Made by a program: the position numbers and the translations under genes. A stretch of 64,000 nucleotides of DNA, taken from contig NW_027480571.1 of NCBI RefSeq assembly GCF_051401765.1, positions 744,001 through 808,000 on the forward strand, written 5' to 3'. The DNA comes from Calliopsis andreniformis. Lineage: Eukaryota > Arthropoda > Insecta > Hymenoptera > Andrenidae. This document shows positions 53,172-63,855 of this stretch, in pieces (position 1 is the first letter of the stretch; every line of letters begins with the position of its first letter). The notes under the pieces were generated by a model. That model did no database searches. It saw only the letters and a program-made list of their open reading frames with translations, and was not told the DNA's origin.

Positions 53172-53350
53172 TCAATATTCAACACACAACCCTCAACCAT
53201 CAATCCTCAATACTCAACCATCAATCCTCAATACCCTATACTCAATAGAATATCCTGAATTCTCATGGTTCACTACACAATCAACATTATTCAATAACCA
53301 GATCTCAATCCTCAAGCATCAATCCTCAACACTCAATCCTCAACACCCTG
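53172..53350 (+). repeat. Solo B landmark, partner of the copy at 44766
   Basis: Has CCTGAATTC and CATGGTTCACTACAC, then ATTATTCAATAACCAG. It is followed by CACCCTGTCC, as in its partner, and by no A copy at 252 bp. Confidence 0.78.
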
Positions 53351-53948
53351 TCCTCTCTCTTCAATCCCCCATCCTCAATCCTCAATTCTCAAGCGTCAAT
53401 CCTCAATCCTCAATCCTCAATCCTCAATCTTCAATCGTCAATACTCAATCTTCAATCCTCAATCCTCCATCCTGAGTCCTCAATACTCAATCCTGAATCT
53501 TCAATCCTCAATACTCAATCTTCAATCCTCAACCCTCAGTCCTCAATCCTCAATTCTCAACCCTCAGTCCTCATTCTCAATTCTCAATGCTCAATTCTCA
53601 ATCCTCAATCCTCAATCCTCAATCCTCAATCCTCAATCCTCAATTCTCAATCCTCAATCCTCAATCCTCAATCCTCAGTCCTCAATCCTCAGTCCCCAAT
53701 CCTCAATATTCAACTCTCAATCCTGAACCCTCAATCCTCAATCCTCAATCTTCAATCCTCAATACTCAATCTTCAACCGTCAATCCTCAATCCTCTATCC
53801 TCAATCCTCAATCCTCAATCCTCAATCCTCAATCTTCAATCCTCAATACTCAATCCTCAATCCCCAATCCTCAATCCTCAATCCTCAATCCTCAATCATC
53901 AATCCTCAATCTTCAATACTCAATCCTCAATCCTCAATCCTCAATCCT

Positions 53949-54040
53949 CAATACTCAACCTTCAATACTCTATTCTCAATACTCAATAGAATATCCTGAA
54001 TTCTCAGTATCCAATACTCAAACCTCAATCCTCAACCCTC
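53949..54040 (+). repeat. B landmark, CAGTATCC subtype (copy 4)
   Basis: Second-copy partner of 45550 in block X, with the same CTCTATTCTC lead-in. Confidence 0.8.
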
Positions 54041-54147
54041 AGCCCTCAATCCTCAATCCTCAATCCTCAATCCTCAATCCTCAATCTTCAATCTTCAATC
54101 CTCAATCCTCAATCTTCAACCCCAAATCCTCAATCCTCTATCTTCAA

Positions 54148-55690
54148 TCCTCAATCCTCAATCCTCAATCTTCAGTCCTCAACACTCAACCTTCAATCCT
54201 CAATTCTCAATCCTCAATCCTCAATCCTCAGTCCTCAATCCTCACCCCTCAATCCTCAATCCTCAATCCTCAATCCTCAATCCTCAATCCTCAATCCTCA
54301 ATCCTCAATCTTCAATCCTCAATACTCAATCTTCAATCCTCAATCCTCAATCTTAAGTCCTCAATCCTCATTCTCCAATCCTCAACAACCAATCCTCAAT
54401 CTTCAATCCCAAATCCTCAATCCTCAATTCTCAATCCTCAATCCTCAATCCTCAGACCTCAAACATCAATACTCAGCCCTCAAACCTCAATCCCGAATCC
54501 TCAAACCTGAATGATCAATCTTCAGCCCTCAGTCCTCAACAATCATTTGTCAATCCTCAATCCTCAACAGAATATCCTCAATTCACTGTTTTCAATACTC
54601 AATGCTCAATCTGCAATCTTCAAATCTCTATCCAAAAACATCAATTCTAATCCGTCAACCCTCAACACTCAGTCCTCAATGTTCAATCCTCAATTCTCAA
54701 TTCTCAATCTTCAATCCTCAATTATCAACCCTCAATCCTCAATCCTCAATCCTCAATCCTCAATCTTCAATCTTCAATCCTCAATCCTCAATCTTCAACC
54801 CCAAATCCTCAATCCTCTATCTTCAATCCTCAATCCTCAATCCTCAATCTTCAATCCTCAACACTCAACCTTCAATCCTCAATTCTCAATCCTCAATCCT
54901 AAATGATCAATCCTCAATCCTCTATCTCCAATCCTCAATACTCAATCTTCAATCCTCAATCCTCAATCCTCAATCCCCAATATTCAACACAAAACCCTCA
55001 ACCATCAATCCTCAATACTCAACCATCAATCCTCAATCCTCAGTCCTCAATACAATACCCTGAATTCACAGTTTTCAATACTCAATCTCCATTCTTCAAT
55101 CTTCAAATCTCAATCCACAAACATCAATTCTCATCACTCAACCCTCAACAATCAGTCCCCAATCTTCAATCCTCAATCCTCAATCCACAATCTTCAATCC
55201 TCAATACTCAACCTTCAATCCTCAATCCTCAATCCTCAATCCTAAATGATCAATCCTCAATCCTCTATCACCAATCCTCGATTGTCAATCTTCAATCCTC
55301 AATCCTCAATCCTCAATCCTCAATCCTCAATCCTCATTCTTCAATCCTCAATACCCAATCCTCAATACCCAATCCTCAATCTTCAATCCTCAATCCTCAA
55401 TCATCAATTCCCAACCCTCGATCCTCTGTCCTCAGTCCTCAAACCTCAATCCTCAACCCTCAGCCCTCATTCTCAATCCTCAATACTCAACCCTCAATCC
55501 TCAATATTCAATCCTCAATACTCAATTTTCAATCCTGATTATACAATCCTCAATACCCAATCCTCAATCTTCAACCCTCAATCCTCAATCCTCAATTCTC
55601 AATCCTCAATCATCAATCCTCAGATCTCAAACATAAATACTCAGCCCTCAGTCCTCGTCCTCAATCCACAACCCTCAATCCTCAATCCTC
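54148..55690 (+). repeat. 1.54-kb segment, left copy of a 2,014-bp-offset duplication
   Basis: Matches about 56162-57704 at a constant offset. Matching points include CTCACCCCTC at 54241 and 56255, A at 54537 and 56551, and TACAATACCC at 55051 and 57065. It carries the partial A form without CAACAATC (TACAATACCCTGAATTC). Confidence 0.86.
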
Positions 55691-56150
55691 AATATTCAAC
55701 ACACAGCCCTCAACCATCAATCCTCAATACTCAGCCATCAATCTTCAATTCTCAGTACTCTATAGAATATCCTGAATTCTCATGGCTCAATACTCAATCC
55801 ACATTATTCAGTAATCAAATCTCATTCCTCAAATATCAATCCTCAACACTCAATCCTCAACACTCAGTCCTCTCTCTTCAATCCTCCATCCTCAATCCTC
55901 AATCCTCAAGCGTCAATTCTCAATCCTCAATCCTCAACCCTCAATCCTAAGTCCTCAAACCTCAATCCCGAATCCTCAAACCTGAATCATCAATCTTCAG
56001 CCCTCAGTCCTCAACAATCATTTGTCAATCCTCAATCCTGAATAGAATATCCTCAATTCACTGTTTTCAATACTCAATGCTCAATCTGCAATCTTCAAAT
56101 CTCTATCCAAAAACATCAATTCTAATCCGTCAACCCTCAACACTCAGTCC
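55689..56150 (+). repeat. BA module 17
   Basis: B to A is 252 bp. B starts CTCTATAG and has CAGTAATC in the dyad position. It lies between the two copies of the 1.54-kb segment. It resembles module 15 but keeps the 14 bp lost there. Confidence 0.86.
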
Positions 56151-56161
56151 TCAATGTTCAA

Positions 56162-57704
56162 TCCTCAATCCTCAATCCTCAATCTTCAGTCCTCAACACT
56201 CAACCTTCAATCCTCAATTCTCAATCCTCAATCCTCAATCCTCAGGCCTCAATCCTCACCCCTCAATCCTCAATCCTCAATCCTCAATCCTCAATCCTCA
56301 ATCCTCAATCCTCAATCCTCAATCTTCAATCCTCAATACTCAATCTTCAATCCTCAATCCTCAATCTTAAGTCCTCAATCCTCATTCTCCAATCCTCAAC
56401 AACCAATCCTCAATCTTCAATCCCAAATCCTCAATCCTCAATTCTCAATCCTCAATCCTCAATCCTCAGACCTCAAACATCAATACTCAGCCCTCAAACC
56501 TCAATCCCGAATCCTCAAACCTGAATGATCAATCTTCAGCCCTCAGTCCTCAACAATCGTTTGTCAATCCTCAATCCTCAACAGAATATCCTCAATTCAC
56601 TGTTTTCAATACTCAATGCTCAATCTGCAATCTTCAAATCTCTATCCAAAAACATCAATTCTAATCCGTCAACCCTCAACACTCAGTCCTCAATGTTCAA
56701 TCCTCGATTCTCAATTCTCAATCTTCAATCCTCAGTTATCAACCCTCAATCCTCAATCCTCAATCCTCAATCCTCAATCTTCAATCTTCAATCCTCAATC
56801 CTCAATCTTCAACCCCAAATCCTCAATCCTCTATCTTCAATCCTCAATCCTCAATCCTCAACCTTCAATCCTCAAAACTCAACCTTCAATCCTCAATTCT
56901 CAATCCTCAATCCTAAATGATCAATCCTCAATCCTCTATCTCCAATCCTCAATACTCAATCTTCAATCCTCAATCCTCAATCCTCAATCCCCAATATTCA
57001 ACACAAAACCCTCAACCATCAATCCTCAATACTCAACCATCAATCCTCAATCCTCAGTCCTCAATACAATACCCTGAATTCACAGTTTTCAATACTCAAT
57101 CTCCATTCTTCAATCTTCAAATCTCAATCCACAAACATCAATTCTCATCACTCAACCCTCAACAATCAGTCCCCAATCTTCAATCCTCAATCCTCAATCC
57201 ACAATCTTCAATCCTCAATACTCAACCTTCAATCCTCAATCCTCAATCCTCAATCCTAAATGATCAATCCTCAATCCGCTATCACCAATCCTCGATAGTC
57301 AATCTTCAATCCTCAATCCTCAATCCTCAATCCTCAATCCTCAATCCTCATTCTTCAATCCTCAATACCCAATCCTCAATCTTCAATCCTCAATCCTCAA
57401 TCATCAATTCCCAACCCTCAATCCTCTGTCCTCAGTCCTCAGTCCTCAAACCTCAATCCTCAACCCTCAGCCCTCATTCTCAATCCTCAATACTCAACCC
57501 TCAATCCTCAATATTCAATCCTCAATACTCAATCTTCAATCCTGATTATACAATCCTCAATACCCAATCCTCAATCTTCAACCCTCAATCCTCAATCCTC
57601 AATTCTCAATCCTCAATCATCAATCCTCAGACCTCAAACATAAATACTCAGCCCTCAGTCCTCGTCCTCAATCCACAACCCTCAATCCTCAATCCTCAAT
57701 CTTC
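56162..57704 (+). repeat. 1.54-kb segment, right copy of the 2,014-bp-offset duplication
   Basis: Near copy of 54148-55690. Visible differences are few: CAGGCCTC for CAGTCCTC near 56240, CGTTTG for CATTTG in A, CCGCTATC for CCTCTATC near 57277. At its right edge it continues into the ATCATCAATATTCAG segment, not a BA module. Confidence 0.86.
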
Positions 57705-57891
57705 AATCATCAATATTCAGTCTTCAATCCTCAATCCTCAATCCTCAATCCTCAATGTTCAATCATCAATCCTCAATCCTCAGTCCTCAATCCTCAACCC
57801 TCAATCCTCAATCCTCAATCCTCAATCTTCAATCATCAATGCTCAATCTTCAATCCTCATTCTTCAATCCTCAATCCTCAATCCTCAATCC

Positions 57892-58318
57892 TCAATATTC
57901 AACCATCAATCTTCAATTCTCAATACTGAATAGAATATCCTGAATTCTCATGGCTCAATACACAATCCACATTATTCAATAATCAAATCTCGATCCTCAA
58001 ACATCAATCCTCAACACTCAATCCTCAACACTCAGTCCTCTCTCTTCAAGCCTCCATCCTCAATCCTCAATCCTCAAGCGTCAATCCTCAATCCTCAATC
58101 CTCAACCCTCAATCCTCAGTCCTCAAACCTCAGTCCCGAATCCTCAGACCTGAATCATCAATCTTCAGCCCTCAGTCCTCAACAATCATTTGTCAATCCT
58201 CAATCCTCAATAGAATATCCTCAATTCACTGTTTTCAATACTCAATGCTCAATCTGCAATCTTCAAATCTCAATCCACAAACATCAATTCTCATCACTCA
58301 ACCCTCAACAATCAGTCC
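57892..58318 (+). repeat. BA module 18, left-truncated
   Basis: B to A is 252 bp. It shares the five-unit deletion of module 14, and the offset between the two is 10,378 at B and at A. They derive from one truncated ancestor. Confidence 0.84.
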
Positions 58319-58709
58319 CCAATCTTCAATCCTCAATCCTCAATCCACAATCTTCAATCCTCAATACTCAACCTTCAATCCTCAATCCTCAATCCTCAAT
58401 CCTAAATGATCAATCCTCAATCCTCTATCACCAATCCTCGATAGTCAATCTTCAATCCTCAATCCTCAATCCTCAATCCTCAATCCTCATTCTTCAATCC
58501 TCAATACCCAATCCTCAATCTTCAATCCTCAATCCTCAATCATCAATTCCCAACCCTCAATCCTCTGTCCTCAGTCCTCAAACCTCAATCCTCAACCCTC
58601 AGCCCTCATTCTCAATCATCAATACTCAACCCTCAATCCTCAATATTCAATCCTCAATACTCAATCTTCAATCCTGATTCTACAATCCTCAATACCCAAT
58701 CCTCAATCT

Positions 58710-59143
58710 TCAATCCTCAATACTCAACCATCAATCTTCAATTCTCAGTACTCTATAGAATATCCTGAATTCTCATGGCTCAATACTCAATCCACATTAT
58801 TCAGTAATCAAATCTCATTCCTCAAATATCAATCCTCAACACTCAATCCTCAACACTCAGTCCCCTCTCTTCAATCCTCCATCCTCAATCCTCAATCCTC
58901 AAGCGTCAATTCTCAATCCTCAATCGTCAACCCTCAATCCTAAGTCCTCAAACCTCAATCCCGAATCCTCAAACCTGAATCATCAATCTTCAGCCCTCAG
59001 TCCTCAACAATCATTTGTCAATCCTCAATCCTGAATAGAATATCCTCAATTCACTGTTTTCAATACTCAATGCTCAATCTGCAATCTTCAAATCTCTATC
59101 CAAAAACATCAATTCTAATCCGTCAACCCTCAACACTCAGTCC
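58710..59143 (+). repeat. BA module 19, left-truncated
   Basis: B to A is 252 bp. The lead is cut differently from modules 14 and 18: it joins CAATCTTCAATCC to TCAATACTCAACC. The core (CTCTATAG, CAGTAATC) copies module 17 at offset 2,993. This is the last B landmark in the window and the last CATTTG-subtype A. Confidence 0.84.
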
Positions 59144-60574
59144 TCAATGTTCAATCCTCAATTCTCAATTCTCAATCTTCAATCCTCAATCCTCAACCCT
59201 CAATCCTCAATCCTCAATCCTCAATCTTCAATCTTCAATCCTCAATCCTCAATCTTCAACCCCAAATCCTCAATCCTCTATCTTCAATCCTCAATCCTCA
59301 ATCCTCAATCTTCAAACCTCAATCCTCAATCCTCAATCCTCAATCCTCAATCCTCAATCCTCAATCCTCATTCTTCAATCCTCAATACCCAATCCTCAAT
59401 CTTCAATCCTCAATCCTCAATCCTCAATCCTCAATCCTCAATCCTCAATCCTTAATCCTCAATCGTCATTCTTCAATCCTCAACACCCAAATCTCAATCT
59501 TCAATCCTCAATCCTCAGTCCTCAATTCTCAATGCTCAATCGTCAATCCTCAGACCTCAAACATCAATACTCAACCCTCAGTCGTCATACTCAATTCTCA
59601 ATTCTCACTTCTCAATTCTCAATCCTCAATCCTCAATCGTCAGACCTCAAACATCAATATTCAACCATCAGTCCTCGTCCTCAATCCGCAACCCTCAATC
59701 CTCAATCCCCAATCCTCAAACTTCAATCCTCAATCCTCAGTTCTCAAAACTCAATCCTCAATCCTCAATGTTCAATCCTCAATACCCAATCCTCAATCTT
59801 CAATCCTCAATCCTCAATCCTCAATCCTCAATCCTCAATCCTCAATCCTCAGTCCTCAAACCTCAATCCTGAATCCTCAATCCTGAATCCTCAATCTTCA
59901 GCCCTCAGTCCTCAACAATCAGTTGTCAATCCTCAATCCTCAATAAAATATCCTCAATTCACAGGTCTCAATACTCAATACTCAACCTGCAATCTTCAAA
60001 TCTCTATCCACAAACATCAATTCTCATCACTCAACCCTCAACACTCAGTCCCCAATCCTCAATCTTCAATCCTCAATACTCAATCCACAATTCTCAATCC
60101 TCAATCTTCAATCCTCAATACTCAATCTTCAATCCTCAATCCTCAATCCTCGGTCCTCAATCCTCAATCGTCAATCTCCAATTCTGAATACTCAACCTTC
60201 AATCCTGAATCGTCAATCCTCAATCCTCAATCCTCAATCCTCATTCTTCAATCCTCAATACCCAATCCACAATTTTCAATCCTCAATCCTCAATTCTCAA
60301 CCCTCTATCCTCAGTCCTCAGTTCTCAAACTTCAATTCTGTATCCTCAACCCTCAATGCTCAATCCTCAATCCTCAATCCTCAATCGTCAGTCTTCAATC
60401 CTCAATACTCAATCTTCAATCCTCAATCCTCAATCCTCAATCCTCAATCCTCAATCCTCAATCCTCAATCCTCAATCTTCAATCCTCAATACTCAGTCTA
60501 CAATCTTCACTCCTCAATCCTCAATCCTAAATCCTCATTCTTCAATCCTCAATCCTCAATCCTCAATCCTCAAT
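59144..60574 (+). repeat. Satellite mosaic with return of CAGTTG-subtype A
   Basis: Degenerate heptamers with A at 59912 (CACAGGTCTC, AACCTGCAATC). A related A with CACAGGTCTC lies at 61920. No B landmark occurs from here to the end. The long + frame through this part is repeat-derived. Confidence 0.75.
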
Positions 60575-60900
60575 TCTCAACCATCGATCCTAAGTCCTCA
60601 GTCCTCAAACCTCAATTCTGAATCCTCAATCGTGCATTCTCAATCTTCAGCCCTCAGTCCTCAACAATCAGTTGTCAATCCTCAATCCCCACTAGAATAT
60701 CCTCAATTCACAGATTTCAATACACAATACTCAATCTGCAATCTTCAAATCTCTATCCACAAACATCAATTCTCATCACTCAACCCTGAACGCTCTGTCC
60801 TCAATGTTCAATCCTCAATCCTCAATTCTCAATCTTCAATCCTCAATACTGAATCTTCAATCCTCAATCCTCAATCCTCAATCCTCACTCCTCAATCCTC
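60575..60900 (+). repeat. Left copy of a 2,955-bp-offset duplication
   Basis: Pairs with 63530-63855. Shared rare words are AATCGTGCAT before A, CACAGATTTC inside A (60662 and 63617), and CTGAACGCTCTGTCC after it (G of GAACGC at 60788 and 63743). Confidence 0.85.
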
Positions 60901-61119
60901 AATCCTCAATCCTCAATCTTCAATCCTCAATCCTCATCCTTCAATCCTCAATACTCAATCCTCAATCTTCAAACATCAATCCTCAATCCTCAATCCTCAA
61001 TCCTCAATCCTCAATCCTCAATCCTCAATCCTCATTCTTCAATCCTCAATACCCAATCCTCAATCTTCAATCATCAATCCTCAATCCTCAATTCTCAATC
61101 CTCAATCCTCAGTCCTCAG

Positions 61120-61260
61120 TCCTCGAACTTCAATCCTCAACCCTCAGCCCTCATCCTCAATCCTCAATCCTCAATACTCAATCCTCAACCTTCAATCCTC
61201 AATACTCAATCTTCAATAATCAATCCTCAATTCTCAATCCTCAATGCTCAATCCTCAATC
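61120..61260 (+). repeat. Segment repeated about 1,362 bp downstream
   Basis: CTTCAATAATCAATCC occurs at 61211 and 62573, with the same CTCAGCCC, 6-bp TCATCC and AATGCTC words around it. The match continues to the AATGCTC word on the right. Confidence 0.72.
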
Positions 61261-63529
61261 CTCAATCCTCAATCCTCAATCCTCAAACCTCAACCTTCAA
61301 TCCTCAATACTCAGTCTACAATCTTCAATCCTCAATCCTCAATCCTAAATCCTCATTCTTCAATCCTCAAAACCCAATCCTCAATCCTCAATCCTCATCC
61401 TTCAATCATCAATTCCCAATCCTCAATCTTCAATCCTCAATCCTCAATCCTCAATTCTTAATCCTCAATCCTTAGTCCTCAGTCCTCAAACCTCAATCCT
61501 CAACCCTCAGCCCTCATCCTCAATCCTCAATCCTCAATCCTCAATCCTCAATCTTTAATCCTCAATACTCAATCTTCAATAATCAATCCTCAATCCTCAA
61601 TACTCAATCCTCAATCCTCAATCTTCAATCCTCAATCTTTAACCCTCAATCCTCAATCCTCAGTCCTAAATCCTCAATCCTCAATACCCAATCCTCAATC
61701 TTCAATCCTCAATCCTCAATCCACAATCCACAATCCTCAATCTTCAATCTTCAATACTCAATCTTCAATTCTAAATCCTCAATCCTCGGTCCTCAATCCT
61801 CAATCGTCAATCTCCAATCCTGAATACTCTACGTTCAATCCTCAATCCTCAATCCTCAATCCTCAATCCTCAATGCTCAATCCTTAATCCTAAATCCACA
61901 ATCTTCAGCCCTCAGTCCTCAACAATCAGTTGTCAATCCTCAATCCTCAATAGAATATCCTCAATTCACAGGTCTCAATACTCAATACTCAGCCTGAAAT
62001 CTTCAAATCTCTATCCACAAACATCAATTCTCATCACTCAACCCTCAACACTCAGTCCCCAATCGTCAATCTTAAATCCTCAATACTCAACCCACAATCC
62101 TCAATCCTCAATATTCAATCCTCAATCCTCAATCCTCAATCCTCAATCCTCAATCCTCATTCTTCATTCCTCAATACCCAATCCTCAATCTTCAATCCTC
62201 AATCCTCAGTCCCCAATTCTCAATCCTCAATCCTCAATCCTCAGACCTCAAACATCAATATTCAACCCTCAGTCCTCGTCCTCAATCCGCAACCCTCAAT
62301 CCTCAATCCCCAATCCTCAATCTTCAATCCTCAATCCTCAGTTCTCAAAACTCAATCCTCAATTCTCAATGTTCAATCCTCAATACCCAATCCTCAATCT
62401 TCAATCATCAATCCGCATTCTTCAATCCTCAATACTCAATCCTCAATCTTCAATCCTCAATCCTCAATCCTCAGTCCTCAGTCCTCAAACTTCAATCCTC
62501 AACCCTCAGCCCTCATCCTCAATCCTCAATCCTCAATACTCAATCCTCAACCTTCAATCCTCAATACTCAATCTTCAATAATCAATCCTCAATTCTCAAT
62601 CCTCAATGCTCAATCCTCAATCGTCAGTACTCAATCCCCAATCCTCAATCTTCAATCCTCAATGCTCAATCCTCAACCCTCAATCCTCAATCCTCAATCC
62701 TCAATCCTCAATCGTCAGTCTTCAATCCTCAATACTCAATCTTCAATCTTCAATCCTCAATCCTCAATCCTCAATCCTCAAACCTCAAACTTCAATCCTC
62801 AATACTCAGTCTACAATCTTCAATCCTCAATCCTCATCCCTAAATCCTCATTCTTCAATCCTCAATACCCAATCCTCAATCTTCAATCCTCAATCCTCAA
62901 TCCTCAATCCTCAGACCACAAACATCAATGTTCAACCCTCAGTCCTCGTCCTCAATCCACAAACCTCAATCCTCAATCCTCAATCTTCAATCATCAATAC
63001 TCAATCGTCAATCCTCAATCTTCAATCCTCAATCCTCAATCCTCAATCCTCAATCTTCAATCCTCAATACTCAATCTTCTATCCTCAATCCTCAATCCTC
63101 AATCCTCAATCCTCATTCTTCAAGCCTCAACACCCAATCCTCAATCTTCAGTCCTCAATCCTCAATCCTCAATCCTCAATTCTCAATCCTGAATCCTCAA
63201 TCCTCAGACCTCAAACATCAATACTAAACCCTCTGTCCTCGTCCTCAATCCACAACCCTCAATCCTCGATCCTCAATATTCAATCATCAATATTCAATCT
63301 TCAATCCTCAATCCTCAATCCTCAATACTCAATCCTCAATCCTCAATGTTCAATCCTCAATACCCAATCCTCAATCTTCAATCCTCAATCCTCAATCCTC
63401 AACACTCAGTCCCCAATCCTCAATCTTCAATCCTCAATCCTCAATCCTCAATCCTCAATCCTCAATCCTCGTTCTTCAATCCTCAATACCCAATCCTCAA
63501 TCTTCAATCCTCAATCCTCAATCCTCAAT

Positions 63530-63855
63530 TCTCAACCCTCGATCCTCAGTCCTCAGTCCTCAAACCTCAATTCTGAATCCTCAATCGTGCATCCTCAATC
63601 TTCAGCCCTCAGTCCTCAACGATCAGTTGTCAATCCTCAATCCCAAATAGAATATCCTCAATTCACAGATTTCAATACTCAATACTCAATCTGCAATCTT
63701 CAAATCTCTATCCACAAACATCAATTCTCATCACTCAACCCTGAACGCTCTGTCCTCAATGTTCAATCCTCAATCCTCAATTCTCAATCTTCAATCCTCA
63801 ATACTGAATCTTCAATCCTCAATCCTCAATCCTCAATCCTCACTCCTCAATCCAC
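63530..63855 (+). repeat. Right copy of the 2,955-bp-offset duplication
   Basis: Partner of 60575-60900. It has CAACGATCAG in place of CAACAATCAG, and CCCAAATAG where the left copy has CCCACTAG. After it, plain heptamers continue to the window end. Confidence 0.83.

Larger units (their letters stand above)
50000..55690 (+). repeat. Large block X, second copy with internal deletions
   Basis: Lacks the part equivalent to about 39.73-40.66 kb: CCTCGATCC near 51034 joins directly to the ATCATCAATATTCAG segment. It also lacks about 2 kb equivalent to the interval between the A landmarks at 42377 and 44362. It ends near 55.69 kb, where it passes into a BA module. Confidence 0.82.

Noticed and set aside
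59070..60530. 486-codon open frame starting within an A landmark
   Set aside because: The ATG is the AATGCTC heptamer of the CATTTG-type A landmark, and the same start recurs at every copy of it. Frame length varies only with chance stop-bearing heptamers.
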